Shown here: one piece after another, positions 9,774 to 17,262 of the stretch
Numbering within the stretch: the stretch's first letter is position 1
Layout: the number at the start of each line of letters is the position of its first letter
Assembly (NCBI RefSeq): GCF_004339565.1
Contig: NZ_SMFZ01000001.1
Location: forward strand, 2,976,001 to 3,040,000
From: Pseudonocardia endophytica
Lineage (GTDB): Bacteria; Actinomycetota; Actinomycetes; Mycobacteriales; Pseudonocardiaceae
DNA length: 64,000 nt
Direction: 5' to 3'
Translations under genes and position numbers: made by a program
Notes under the pieces: generated by a model
What the model was told of the DNA's origin: nothing
The model's database searches: none
The model's input: only the letters and a program-made list of their open reading frames with translations

Positions 9774-10693
9774 GACGAGACCTTCCGGTTCGAGGAGGCG
9801 ACGACCAGCCCGTCGTCGGATCCGTGGTTCTGCTGGGTGGTGCGGACGACGAGCTGCTGCAGCGAGACGGGCTCGAACTCCAGGCCCTGCGTTCCGAGCG
9901 CGGGCTCCGGAACCGCACCGGACAGCGTGACCCGCAGGAAGCCCCCCAGCTTCTCGCGGTGCAGCTCGGTGTGACCGACGGCGAACCGCTCGACCGCCTC
10001 GGCCGGCCCGGTCACGGTCACGGCGCGGCCGCGCAGCACGTCCGAGTCCTCGTCGATCAGCACCTTGCCGTTGTCGATCAGGACGACGTGCTCGATCAGG
10101 TCGGACACCTCGTCGATCAGGTGCGTGGACAGCACGACCGTGCGCGGGTTCTCCGCGTAGTCGGCGAGCAGGTGGTCGTAGAACAGCTGTCGGGCGACGG
10201 CGTCCAGGCCGAGGTACGGCTCGTCGAAGAACGTCAGCGGCGCCCGCGAGGCGAGTCCGATGATCACCCCGACGGCGGAGAGCTGGCCCCTCGAAAGCTT
10301 CTTGATGCGGCGCTTCACCGGGACCCCGAACTCCCCGACCAGGGTCTCGGCGAACGCGGCGTCCCAGTTCGGGTACACCATCTCCGCCGCGCGCAGCGCG
10401 TGCCGGACGACGTAGTTGTCCGGGTACTTCAGTGCCTCGCGGATGAAGCACGTCCGGCTCAGCACGCCCGCGTTCTCGTAGGGCTCCTCGCCGAACACCT
10501 CGATCAGGCCCGCCGTCGCGAAGTTCTGCGCGGTCAGGATCTGCATCATCGTGGTCTTGCCAGCGCCGTTGCGACCGAGCAGGCCGTGGATCTGGTTCTC
10601 CTGCAGCCGGACGCTCACGTCGTCGAGCGCGGTGAACGCGCCGTAGCGCTTGGTGACGCCGTGCATCGCGACGACATCGGTCGACCCGGTCAT
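9770..10693 (-). CDS. ABC transporter ATP-binding protein with unusual LSRGQ signature
   Basis: A 307-residue ATPase. It has Walker A LLGRNGAGKTT near residue 40, ABC signature LSRGQ in place of LSGGQ, Walker B LTFFDEPYLGLD and the H-loop VVLSTHLIDE. The C-terminal ~80 residues form an accessory domain, as in BcrA/YtrB-type exporters. It is coupled by 4-bp overlaps both to the upstream GntR gene and to the downstream permease, so the three form one transcript. The FFDEPYLGLD Walker B is also seen in antibiotic-stress exporters. Confidence 0.85.
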   Translation of the reverse strand: MTGSTDVVAMHGVTKRYGAFTALDDVSVRLQENQIHGLLGRNGAGKTTMMQILTAQNFATAGLIEVFGEEPYENAGVLSRTCFIREALKYPDNYVVRHALRAAEMVYPNWDAAFAETLVGEFGVPVKRRIKKLSRGQLSAVGVIIGLASRAPLTFFDEPYLGLDAVARQLFYDHLLADYAENPRTVVLSTHLIDEVSDLIEHVVLIDNGKVLIDEDSDVLRGRAVTVTGPAEAVERFAVGHTELHREKLGGFLRVTLSGAVPEPALGTQGLEFEPVSLQQLVVRTTQQNHGSDDGLVVASSNRKVSS

Positions 10694-11052
10694 TCCTCTT
10701 CCCCCCACACGTCGATCATCTTCTTGAGCTGCTCCGCGTCGATGCCCAGCTTCTGCGCCTCGGTGACCAGCGGAGCGATGAACTGGCGGGAGAAGTCCTC
10801 CCGGCGGCTCTCCAGCAGGCGGGTACGCGCGCCCTCGGCGACGAACATCCCGATCCCTCGTCTCTTGTAGAGCACCCCGTCCGTCACCAGCTGGTTGAGG
10901 CCCTTGGCGGCGGTGGCGGGGTTGATGCGGTGGAACGCGGCCAGCTCGTTGGTGGAGGGCACCTGCGTCTCCTCCGGGTACGTGCCGTCGACGACCGACG
11001 TGGCGATCTGCTCGGCGATCTGGAGGAAGAGCGGGCGCCCGTCGTCCCTCAC
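10690..11052 (-). CDS. GntR-family regulator, YtrA subfamily
   Basis: A 120-residue regulator: an N-terminal winged helix (LFLQIAEQIATSVVDGTYPE, then VPSTNELAAFHRINPATAAK) and a short C-terminal dimerisation tail, the size and shape of YtrA repressors. It should repress its own operon with the ABC exporter. GTG start at 11052. A nested palindrome 25-63 bp upstream is the likely operator. It is divergent from the ArsR-led operon. Confidence 0.85.
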   Translation of the reverse strand: MRDDGRPLFLQIAEQIATSVVDGTYPEETQVPSTNELAAFHRINPATAAKGLNQLVTDGVLYKRRGIGMFVAEGARTRLLESRREDFSRQFIAPLVTEAQKLGIDAEQLKKMIDVWGEEE

Positions 11053-11076
11053 GGCGACCGCCTCGGCAAGTCCGTT

Positions 11077-11115
11077 GGTTCATTACTCATGTAACTAACC
11101 ATGGGACCAATGAAC
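11077..11115. promoter_or_regulatory. Nested palindromes, probable GntR (YtrA-type) operator
   Basis: Arms GGTTCATTAC and GTAACTAACC (8 of 10 complementary, 4-bp centre) occupy 11077-11100. A second, wider pair GGTTCATT (11077-11084) and AATGAACC (11108-11115) is perfect. The site is AT-rich, lies just before the GTG of the GntR gene and is shared with the divergent ArsR promoter region. Confidence 0.5.
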
Positions 11116-11145
11116 CTTCCCGTCAAGCCGCAATGTTCAGAAATC

Positions 11146-11173
11146 TTGACTTATATAATTTTGTGCTTAGCAT
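11146..11173 (+). promoter_or_regulatory. Candidate promoter of the ArsR-SRPBCC operon
   Basis: TTGACT at 11146 and TAGCAT at 11168 are 16 bp apart. The inferred transcription start falls at or next to the GTG at 11181, so a leaderless mRNA is likely. The 11140-11180 stretch is unusually AT-rich for this window. Confidence 0.4.
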
Positions 11174-11180
11174 TAGAGGT

Positions 11181-11552
11181 GTGCACGCCTTCGACGTCCT
11201 CGGCGACCCGGTGCGCCGCCGGATCCTCGAGCTGCTGGCCACCGGGGAGCACACCTCGGGCCAGGTGGTCGAGGTGATCTCGGCGGAGTTCGGGATCACC
11301 CAGCCGGCCGTCTCTCAGCACCTGAGAGTGTTGCGGGACAACGGGTTCGCTGCGGTCCGCGCGGAAGGGACCCGGCGCATCTACTCCGTCGACCCGACCG
11401 GCGTGGGCGAGGCCGAGCAGTGGCTGGCCGGCCTGCGCGCGTTCTGGTCGCAGCGCCTCGACGCACTCGGCACCGAGCTCGCCCGCGGGCGCCGGGCACG
11501 GCGCGCATCCCCCGACACCGATCCCGCGTCCGAACGGAAGGCCTCCGAATGA
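11181..11552 (+). CDS. ArsR-family winged-helix regulator
   Basis: A 123-residue ArsR-type repressor beginning VHAFDVLGDPVRRRILELL, with recognition helix TQPAVSQHLRVLRDNGF. No cysteine metal-binding motif is visible, so it belongs to the group coupled to SRPBCC/AHSA1 proteins rather than to metal sensors. The GTG start gives the usual ArsR N-terminus; upstream codons are not coding-like. Its stop overlaps the next ATG. Confidence 0.85.
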   Translation: MHAFDVLGDPVRRRILELLATGEHTSGQVVEVISAEFGITQPAVSQHLRVLRDNGFAAVRAEGTRRIYSVDPTGVGEAEQWLAGLRAFWSQRLDALGTELARGRRARRASPDTDPASERKASE

Positions 11553-12142
11553 TCGACATCATCGCCGAGCTGGACGCGATCCGGCGGCGCGTGCACGCCC
11601 CCGGCGACGACCTCGCGGTCCGGCTCGAACGCCGATATCCGTCCGATGTGGAGGACGTCTGGGACGCCCTGACCGACCCGGAGCGGATCGCGCGCTGGTT
11701 CCTGCCGGTGTCCGGCGACCTGCGCGTCGGCGGCCACTTCACGACCGAGGGCAACGCGGACGGCGAGATCCGCGTCTGCGACCGGCCGTCGAGGCTCGTG
11801 CTGACGTGGGGCGGGCCGGACAGCGTCGTGACGCTGGATCTCGCCCCGGACGGCGACGCGACCGTCCTCACGCTCGAGCACGCCGTGCCGCTCGCGTTCG
11901 TGCCGGACGGCAGCGGCGCGCTCTACGTCGGCCCGGGCTGGGACGGTGCCCTGCTCGGTCTCGGGGCCCACGTGTCCGGCACCACGATCGGCGACCCGGA
12001 CTCGCCCGAGATGCTGGAGTTCAACGGCGGGTCGATCCCGCGGTGGGAGACCGCCGTCCGGGAGTCGGGGCTGGCCACCGAGGAGCAGATCGCCGCCTCC
12101 GTCGTGGCCGCCACCGCCCAGTACACGGTGGTCCCGTCGTGA
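11549..12142 (+). CDS. SRPBCC/AHSA1-domain protein
   Basis: A 197-residue START-like domain protein with the AHSA1 hallmark VWDALTDPERIARWFLP and a hydrophobic ligand cavity expected from the fold. ArsR-SRPBCC pairs are common in actinobacteria; the ligand and role are mostly unknown. ATGA overlap with the ArsR stop and GTGA overlap with the next SRPBCC gene show a tightly coupled operon. Confidence 0.8.
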   Translation: MIDIIAELDAIRRRVHAPGDDLAVRLERRYPSDVEDVWDALTDPERIARWFLPVSGDLRVGGHFTTEGNADGEIRVCDRPSRLVLTWGGPDSVVTLDLAPDGDATVLTLEHAVPLAFVPDGSGALYVGPGWDGALLGLGAHVSGTTIGDPDSPEMLEFNGGSIPRWETAVRESGLATEEQIAASVVAATAQYTVVPS

Positions 12143-12621
12143 CCGGCGTGGACAGTCCGATGGGGACGATCGAACGGGAGGGCGACCGGGACGTGGTCGC
12201 GTTCCGACGCACCTACCCGGACCCGCCGGAGACCGTGTGGGCCTCGCTGACCGAGTCCGACCGCCTCGCCCGCTGGTACGGCTCGTTCACCGGCGACGCC
12301 CGGCCCGGCGCAGTGGTCCAGCTGACGTTGACGAGCGCGGAGGACGGCGGCGGTCCACCACATCCGGTCCGGATCCTGGAGTGCGACGAGCACCGGCGGC
12401 TGCGGGTCCTCGTCGAGGGCGACGACCCGTGGGACATCACGGTCGAGCTGACGCCGTCGGCGGACGGGACCGTGCTGGACTTCCGGCAGATCGTGCCGAG
12501 GCAGTACTCCACATCGGACGTCGGGCCGGGCTGGCACTGGTACATCGACCGGCTCACCGCCCACCTCGCGGGCGGGCCGTTCCCCGACTGGGCGGACTAC
12601 GAGACGCTCGCCTACCCCTGA
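12139..12621 (+). CDS. SRPBCC/AHSA1-domain protein, second copy
   Basis: A 160-residue START-like protein with VWASLTESDRLARWYG, paralogous to the preceding gene. It starts at GTG 12139 inside the previous stop; ATG 12160 is an alternative. The paired SRPBCC genes under one ArsR regulator may form a heterodimer or bind related ligands; this is inference. Confidence 0.75.
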   Translation: MTGVDSPMGTIEREGDRDVVAFRRTYPDPPETVWASLTESDRLARWYGSFTGDARPGAVVQLTLTSAEDGGGPPHPVRILECDEHRRLRVLVEGDDPWDITVELTPSADGTVLDFRQIVPRQYSTSDVGPGWHWYIDRLTAHLAGGPFPDWADYETLAYP

Positions 12622-12662
12622 TTGCGGTGCGCGCCGAAACGACGCGGGCCTACCGTCGTGAC

Positions 12663-12788
12663 ATGCCGACGTCCGGTCCCGCCGATCCGGCCGAGTTGGC
12701 CGACCTGGCCGGGCTGCTGGCCGCGCGCCGGGCGGGACGCCTCGCCGCAGCCCGGACCTGCCTGGGCGTCGAACCGCCGGCGGCCTGA
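12663..12788 (+). CDS. Possible 41-residue small protein
   Basis: A short alanine-rich helix-prone ORF (LADLAGLLAARRAGRLAAA) ending GVEPPAA. No clear ribosome binding site precedes the ATG. Its 3' end runs into a repeat-rich intergenic segment. It may be a chance frame. Confidence 0.25.
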   Translation: MPTSGPADPAELADLAGLLAARRAGRLAAARTCLGVEPPAA

Positions 12789-13060
12789 TCCCCGCCGAGA
12801 TGCAGCACAGCGGGCTCGGGTGATCGACAGCTCCCGCTGAACCGCATCTCGGCGGCTCCGTCACCGACGCCGCCCCGCACCGCACCGCACCGCGCGAACG
12901 CCCGGGCGTCGAACTGCCGGTGAGTGACCCGCCGACGCCGGCCCCGACCCCGCCGCGACGTGCGAGCGCCTCGGTGCGGGAGCCCGCGGTCCAGCGGAAC
13001 CTCCGCGAGATGCGCGTCATCGCTGCGGGGAGCGCGACAACTCGCCATGGTCCGCATCTC
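12761..13060. repeat. Repeat-rich gap with direct and inverted repeats
   Basis: No convincing gene lies between 12789 and 13086. A 20-bp word recurs with 18 identities at 12761 and 12901, 140 bp apart. CCGCCGAGATGC (12792-12803) pairs perfectly with GCATCTCGGCGG (12844-12855), enclosing a second perfect pair CAGCGGG/CCCGCTG. GAGATGCG (13007-13014) pairs with CGCATCTC (13053-13060). The word GAGATGC therefore alternates in orientation four times. Confidence 0.55.
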
Positions 13061-13086
13061 ACGCCGGGGTCGAGTCGAGACCCGGG

Positions 13087-13722
13087 TCAGGCGGCCACCG
13101 CCCGCTCGGCCGGCGTCGTGCGGCCGGTCGAGCGCACCGTCCGCAGGTACCACGCCACGGCCAGGCACCCGGCCGCGACGAGCACGCCGTGCACCACCCG
13201 TAGCTCGTACGGCGCGAAGAACTGCGGCAGGTAGAGCACCCACCCGGTGGCGAGCAGCCACCCGGTCCATGCCGGCAGTACCCGCGAGCGATGCACGGCC
13301 AGCGCGGCGAGCACCGACGCGACGGCCAGCGCCGCCAGGCCCGTCGCGAACGTCGTCGCGGCCGCGGGCAGGAACCGGATCTGGTCCCCCAGCGTCGCCG
13401 GTGCACCCTGCGATCCGAGGACGTGCAGCGCGAACACCTCCGCGCCGTAGTACGGCAGCACGAGCACGGCGCCGACACCCCCGGTCACGACGGCCGCGAA
13501 CCCGAGCCGCTCCCCCGGCCCGTCGCGGACCGCCGACCACAGCGCCCCCAGCCCGGCGACCAGCAGCCCGAAGCCCGCGACCGCCAGCAGGTGGCCGACG
13601 AGCCACGCCGTCGTCGCCCAGTCCGCGCCCGAGTCACCCGACGGGCGCACCGCCGGGTAGGCGGCGAACGCCAGTCCCGCCCCGATCCACGCCGGCGCGC
13701 CCATCCGTCGTCGACCGTTCAC
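13087..13722 (-). CDS. Polytopic membrane protein, TetR-controlled
   Basis: A 211-residue protein with about six hydrophobic helices (WLVGHLLAVAGFGLLVAGLG, LAALAVASVLAALAVH). GTG 13722 is chosen because GGAGG stands 5 bp upstream; ATG 13704 is the alternative. It is divergent from a TetR gene across two matching palindromes, so it is the probable regulatory target. No family function was recognised; it resembles DUF4386-like proteins in size. Confidence 0.65.
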   Translation of the reverse strand: MNGRRRMGAPAWIGAGLAFAAYPAVRPSGDSGADWATTAWLVGHLLAVAGFGLLVAGLGALWSAVRDGPGERLGFAAVVTGGVGAVLVLPYYGAEVFALHVLGSQGAPATLGDQIRFLPAAATTFATGLAALAVASVLAALAVHRSRVLPAWTGWLLATGWVLYLPQFFAPYELRVVHGVLVAAGCLAVAWYLRTVRSTGRTTPAERAVAA

Positions 13723-13751
13723 GGTCGCCTCCTCGATCACTGCTCCGATGA

Positions 13752-13800
13752 CAGAGCAATGCTCTGCCTCGCGCGGCGATCCTGTCAAGAGCATTGCTCT
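13752..13800. promoter_or_regulatory. Twin TetR operators
   Basis: Perfect 6-1-6 palindromes AGAGCAATGCTCT (13753-13765) and AGAGCATTGCTCT (13788-13800) are reverse complements of each other, 35 bp centre to centre. They lie between the membrane protein gene and the TetR gene, and a half-site TGCTCT follows near 13814. They should control both divergent genes. Confidence 0.75.
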
Positions 13801-13831
13801 CGTCTCGGTCACATGCTCTACACTTCTCGCG

Positions 13832-14530
13832 ATGAACGCACCGCGCACCGCCCGGGAACGGGCACGGGCCGAGCTGACCCGCGAGATCGTCGACGCCGCC
13901 CGGCGCCAGCTGTCCGACGTCGGCGCCGCCGGCCTGTCGCTGCGCGCCGTCTCCCGAGAGCTCGGCATGGTGTCCTCCGCGCTGCACCGCTACTTCCCCA
14001 CGCGCGACGACCTGCTCACCGCGTTGATCATCGAGGGGTACCGGGCGCTCGGTGACGCCGTCGAAGCCGCCGACGAGGCGATCCCGCGCGACGACTTCCC
14101 GGGCCGCTGGCGGGCCGCGACGACGGCGATCCGCACCTGGGCGCTGGCCCGCCCGCACGAGTACGCGCTGATCTACGGCTCGCCGGTGCCCGGATACAGC
14201 GCGCCGGCCGACACGATCGCCGAGGCGGGCCGGACCGTCGGAGCCCTGGCGCGGATCATGGGAGACGCACATGCCGCCGGACGACTCGACGTCGCACCGG
14301 ACCCGGCGGGCGCTCCGCTGGACGGGGACACGGCGCGGGTGCGGGAGGCGCTCGAGGTCGACCTCCCGGACGACGCCGTGCTGCGCGGCGTCACCGCGTG
14401 GACGGCCGCGTTCGGGCACGTGTCGTTCGAGCTGTTCGGCCAGTTCGAGAACGTCATCGACGAGCGCGACGCGCTGTTCGCCTCCGCCGTCGACCGGCTC
14501 GGCCGGCTGGCCGGTCTCGCCTACCCCTGA
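13832..14530 (+). CDS. TetR-family regulator
   Basis: A 232-residue regulator with helix-turn-helix GAAGLSLRAVSRELGMVSSALHRYFPTRDDLL (about 29-60) and a TetR_C-type ligand domain. Its operator is very likely the AGAGCAWTGCTCT pair just upstream, giving autoregulation and control of the divergent membrane protein gene. The last 10 bp overlap the convergent ABC permease gene. Confidence 0.85.
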   Translation: MNAPRTARERARAELTREIVDAARRQLSDVGAAGLSLRAVSRELGMVSSALHRYFPTRDDLLTALIIEGYRALGDAVEAADEAIPRDDFPGRWRAATTAIRTWALARPHEYALIYGSPVPGYSAPADTIAEAGRTVGALARIMGDAHAAGRLDVAPDPAGAPLDGDTARVREALEVDLPDDAVLRGVTAWTAAFGHVSFELFGQFENVIDERDALFASAVDRLGRLAGLAYP

Positions 14531-15252
14531 CCGGGCATCCGGCGACGGAGCGCGACCCACCGCTCCGCCCACCGGTCGGCCCACTCGCCCGACCATCCCC
14601 GCTCGGCACGCACGACCAGCGCCGTCGCCGCGACCGCCAGGACGGCGGCCAGCACCAGGTCGCCGAACGGCCCGATCCCGCCGCGGACGGTGCCGAGGGA
14701 TGCGGCGGCCGTCCCGACCGGCGGCAACCACGACTGCGTCCCGGTGATCACGACGAACGCCAGCCCCCCGAGCAGGGCCCACCCCAGGTGCCCGACCATC
14801 GGCCGGGCGAAGACGAGCCCGACGGCGACGCCGGTCAGGCCGCACGCGAGGTGGGCGCACAGGCCGTCGAACAGGCCGCCGACGGTCGCCGACGAGAACG
14901 ACGCGACGGTCCCCCAGACGAGCGCGAGCAGGGACAGCACGGCCACCCCGGCGCTGCCTGCCATCAGCACGCCGATGGTCACCGGAGCCGGGCCGCCCGC
15001 CGCGGACACGGTCACCGTGCGCTGCACGTCGTCCTCGGTCTCGGCCAGGCTGTGCGTGAGCCAGGCGCCGACCGGGTAGAGCATCAGGGCGCTCGCCGCC
15101 CACGGGAGCGGCAGCGGCCCGGGGTCGCCGCCGAACAGCACGGCGAGCACGGCCGCGAACAGCAGCATCGGTACGAGGAAACGGGACGACCGGCCGACGT
15201 CCTCGCCGAGGAGCCGGGCGACCGCACCGGCGGTCCGCAGCGTGGTCGTCAC
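14521..15252 (-). CDS. ABC exporter membrane subunit
   Basis: A 243-residue hydrophobic protein with about six helices (FLVPMLLFAAVLAVLFGG, VLMAGSAGVAVLSLLALVWG). It starts at GTG 15252, preceded by GGAGGAGG and overlapping the ATPase stop as GTGA. With the ATPase it forms a two-gene exporter of unknown substrate. Confidence 0.7.
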   Translation of the reverse strand: MTTTLRTAGAVARLLGEDVGRSSRFLVPMLLFAAVLAVLFGGDPGPLPLPWAASALMLYPVGAWLTHSLAETEDDVQRTVTVSAAGGPAPVTIGVLMAGSAGVAVLSLLALVWGTVASFSSATVGGLFDGLCAHLACGLTGVAVGLVFARPMVGHLGWALLGGLAFVVITGTQSWLPPVGTAAASLGTVRGGIGPFGDLVLAAVLAVAATALVVRAERGWSGEWADRWAERWVALRRRMPGQG

Positions 15253-16070
15253 GCCTCCTCCCGGGTCACCGACCGCACGGAACAGCCCGCGGCGAGCGCG
15301 GCCGCCAGCCACGCGTCGCTGCTCCGCGGGTGGAGGACGACGGTCATCCGTCCGGGCGCGAGCGCGTCGACGCGAGCGGGGGGCAGCCCGTCCAGCACGA
15401 CCCTCGGGTCCGCCCGGCAGGTCAGCTCGATCCGGACGCGGCGCGACCGGCGGACCGGAGCGGGCGGAGCCTCGTCCTCGAGGCGACCGTCCGGGCGGAT
15501 GCCGACGATGCGGACGCCGTCCAGGCGGTCGGCCTCCCGCGTGTGGTCGGTCAGCAGCATGGGGACGTCCACGCCGGACAGACGGGCGGTCAGGGCGTCG
15601 ACCGCGTCGGCGTCCAGGCCGGACCACGGCTCGTCGAGAACCAGCAGCTCCGCGTCGCAGCTCAGCGCCTGCGCGAGCCCGACCTTCTGGGCGTTGCCCT
15701 TGGACAGCGCCGACATCGGCTCGTCGTCCTCGCCGGTGAACCCGAGCTCGTCGAGGACCTCGTCGGCCGTCTGCTCGGAGGCCTCGCGGTCCGCACCGTG
15801 CACGGCGGCGAGATGGCGCAGGTAGCGGCGCGCCGGGAGCCGGAGCAGGGCCGGGAAGCGGTCCGGCAGGTACCCGACGACGTCCGGGCGGTCCACGACG
15901 GATCCCGCGGTCGGCGTGTCGCATCCGGCCGCGATCCGCAGCAGCGTCGACTTCCCGCTGCCGTTCGCGCCGGCGACCACGACCGGGACGCCCGGCTCCA
16001 GCTCCAGGTCGACGCCGGTCAGCACGACCGGTGCCGGGCGGTAGCTCTTGTGGACGCCGACGAGGCGCAC
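15249..16070 (-). CDS. ABC transporter ATP-binding protein
   Basis: A 273-residue ATPase with Walker A VAGANGSGKST, a signature LSKGNAQKV in place of LSGGQ, Walker B LLVLDEPWSGLD and the H-loop LTDHTRE. The degenerate signature LSKGN resembles CcmA/NatA-type exporters. GTG start at 16070. It is translationally coupled to the membrane subunit. Confidence 0.85.
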   Translation of the reverse strand: MRLVGVHKSYRPAPVVLTGVDLELEPGVPVVVAGANGSGKSTLLRIAAGCDTPTAGSVVDRPDVVGYLPDRFPALLRLPARRYLRHLAAVHGADREASEQTADEVLDELGFTGEDDEPMSALSKGNAQKVGLAQALSCDAELLVLDEPWSGLDADAVDALTARLSGVDVPMLLTDHTREADRLDGVRIVGIRPDGRLEDEAPPAPVRRSRRVRIELTCRADPRVVLDGLPPARVDALAPGRMTVVLHPRSSDAWLAAALAAGCSVRSVTREEA

Positions 16071-16131
16071 TGGCCGTCACCTCCCGCCGTCACACCCGAC
16101 GATCAGGCTGCCACACCGCCCGCCGATCGGG

Positions 16132-16749
16132 TCATCCGGCGGCGTCCACCCGCTCCCGGCTCCGCAGCCGTCGCACGACCAGCCACGCCAGCACCGCCAC
16201 GGCGATCACGACGACGCCGGTGCTCAGCGGGCCCATGTACTCCTCGATGAGCTCCCAGCGCTCGCCCATGTACCACCCGAGCCCGACGAAGATCGCGTTC
16301 CACACGCCGCTACCGAGCGCGCTGAGCAGGGTGAACCGCAGCAGCGGCATCCCCGCGATCCCGGCCGGGATGGAGACGAGACTGCGGACGAGCGGGACAC
16401 AGCGTCCGAACAGGACGATCGGACCGCCGTGCCGGTCGAACAGCTCGCGGCCCTTGTCCAGGTCCTTCTGGCTGGACAGCAGGAACCAGCGACGGCCGCA
16501 CAGCCTGTGCACGCGGTCGTAGCCGAGCCAGGCGCCGAGCGCGTACAGCAGCAGCGCACCGGCCAGGGCGCCGATCGTCGCGGCGATCCACACCGCGACC
16601 GGGTTCATCACACCGACCTGGGCACGGAACCCGCCCAGCGGCAGGATCACCTCGGACGGGATGGGTGGGACGACGTTCTCCAGGAAGATCAACAGACCGA
16701 TCCCGGCCGCTCCGAGGCGGTCCACCACGTCGAACACCCACTGCGTCAC
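16132..16749 (-). CDS. DedA-family membrane protein
   Basis: A 205-residue DedA/SNARE-associated protein. Family marks are LIFLENVVPPIPSEVILPLGG near the N-terminus and FGRCVPLVRSLVSIPAG in the middle, with G-x-x-x-W and several transmembrane helices. DedA proteins are proposed lipid scramblases or undecaprenyl phosphate carriers. GTG start. It stands alone between the ABC exporter genes and a Dabb gene. Confidence 0.9.
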   Translation of the reverse strand: MTQWVFDVVDRLGAAGIGLLIFLENVVPPIPSEVILPLGGFRAQVGVMNPVAVWIAATIGALAGALLLYALGAWLGYDRVHRLCGRRWFLLSSQKDLDKGRELFDRHGGPIVLFGRCVPLVRSLVSIPAGIAGMPLLRFTLLSALGSGVWNAIFVGLGWYMGERWELIEEYMGPLSTGVVVIAVAVLAWLVVRRLRSRERVDAAG

Positions 16750-16810
16750 CCCTCCATGGTGCCCGACGCTCTGAGCGCTATGTCCGAATGGTCCGACTCT
16801 GCGGGTCGTA

Positions 16811-17107
16811 TCACCCCGGCAGGCGGAACTGGATCCGTTCGATCGAGGCGCTGAGCGGGGCGAACAGCTCGCGGCGGATCCGGTTGTGCTCCGCGTCCGC
16901 GTCGTAGGTGCGGTAGGCGTCCTCGTCGACCAGGTCGACCGTGATCACGTAGTGCGCGTTGCCCTCGCGCAGGCCGACGTCCAGGCCCGCCTTCAGGTCC
17001 AGGTCGACACCGTCGACGCGCAGGTCGCGCAACGCCTGCAACCCCGGTTCGATCTCCGACGGATCGACGCCGTCGCGCACCCGCCCGACCACCACGTTGC
17101 GAATCAT
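16811..17107 (-). CDS. Stress-responsive A/B-barrel (Dabb) protein
   Basis: A 98-residue Dabb domain protein (MIRNVVVGRVRDG ... LREGNAHYVITVDLVDEDAYRTY). The family forms dimeric ferredoxin-like barrels, sometimes with cyclase-like or decarboxylase activity. ATG at 17107 is the natural start; the frame continues upstream into a hairpin repeat, which gives a spurious longer start. Confidence 0.85.
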   Translation of the reverse strand: MIRNVVVGRVRDGVDPSEIEPGLQALRDLRVDGVDLDLKAGLDVGLREGNAHYVITVDLVDEDAYRTYDADAEHNRIRRELFAPLSASIERIQFRLPG

Positions 17108-17141
17108 GAGCGGAACATAACGCCGCCGCCCCCTCCCGACG

Positions 17142-17194
17142 CGAACGAACGGCACCTTCGGGCAGTGTCACTGCTCGAAGGTGCCGTTCGTTCG
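17142..17194. terminator. Long perfect hairpin, copy A of a dispersed element
   Basis: Arms CGAACGAACGGCACCTTCG (17142-17160) and its exact complement (17176-17194), with inner arms GCAGTG/CACTGC. It lies downstream of fadB and probably ends the fadAB transcript. Related elements stand at 27778 and 47329. Confidence 0.7.
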
Positions 17195-17262
17195 GAAAGG
17201 GCGCCGAGGGCGCCGAGCGGCGGAGGGCGCCGAGACGCGCGGAGATGCGCCCGGGCGGAGCG

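Noticed and set aside
16811..17155. Longer start MPFVR for the Dabb protein
   Set aside because: The extra codons come from the hairpin repeat; ATG 17107 gives the family N-terminus. The same MPFV words arise at 17181 and 47338 from the repeat alone.
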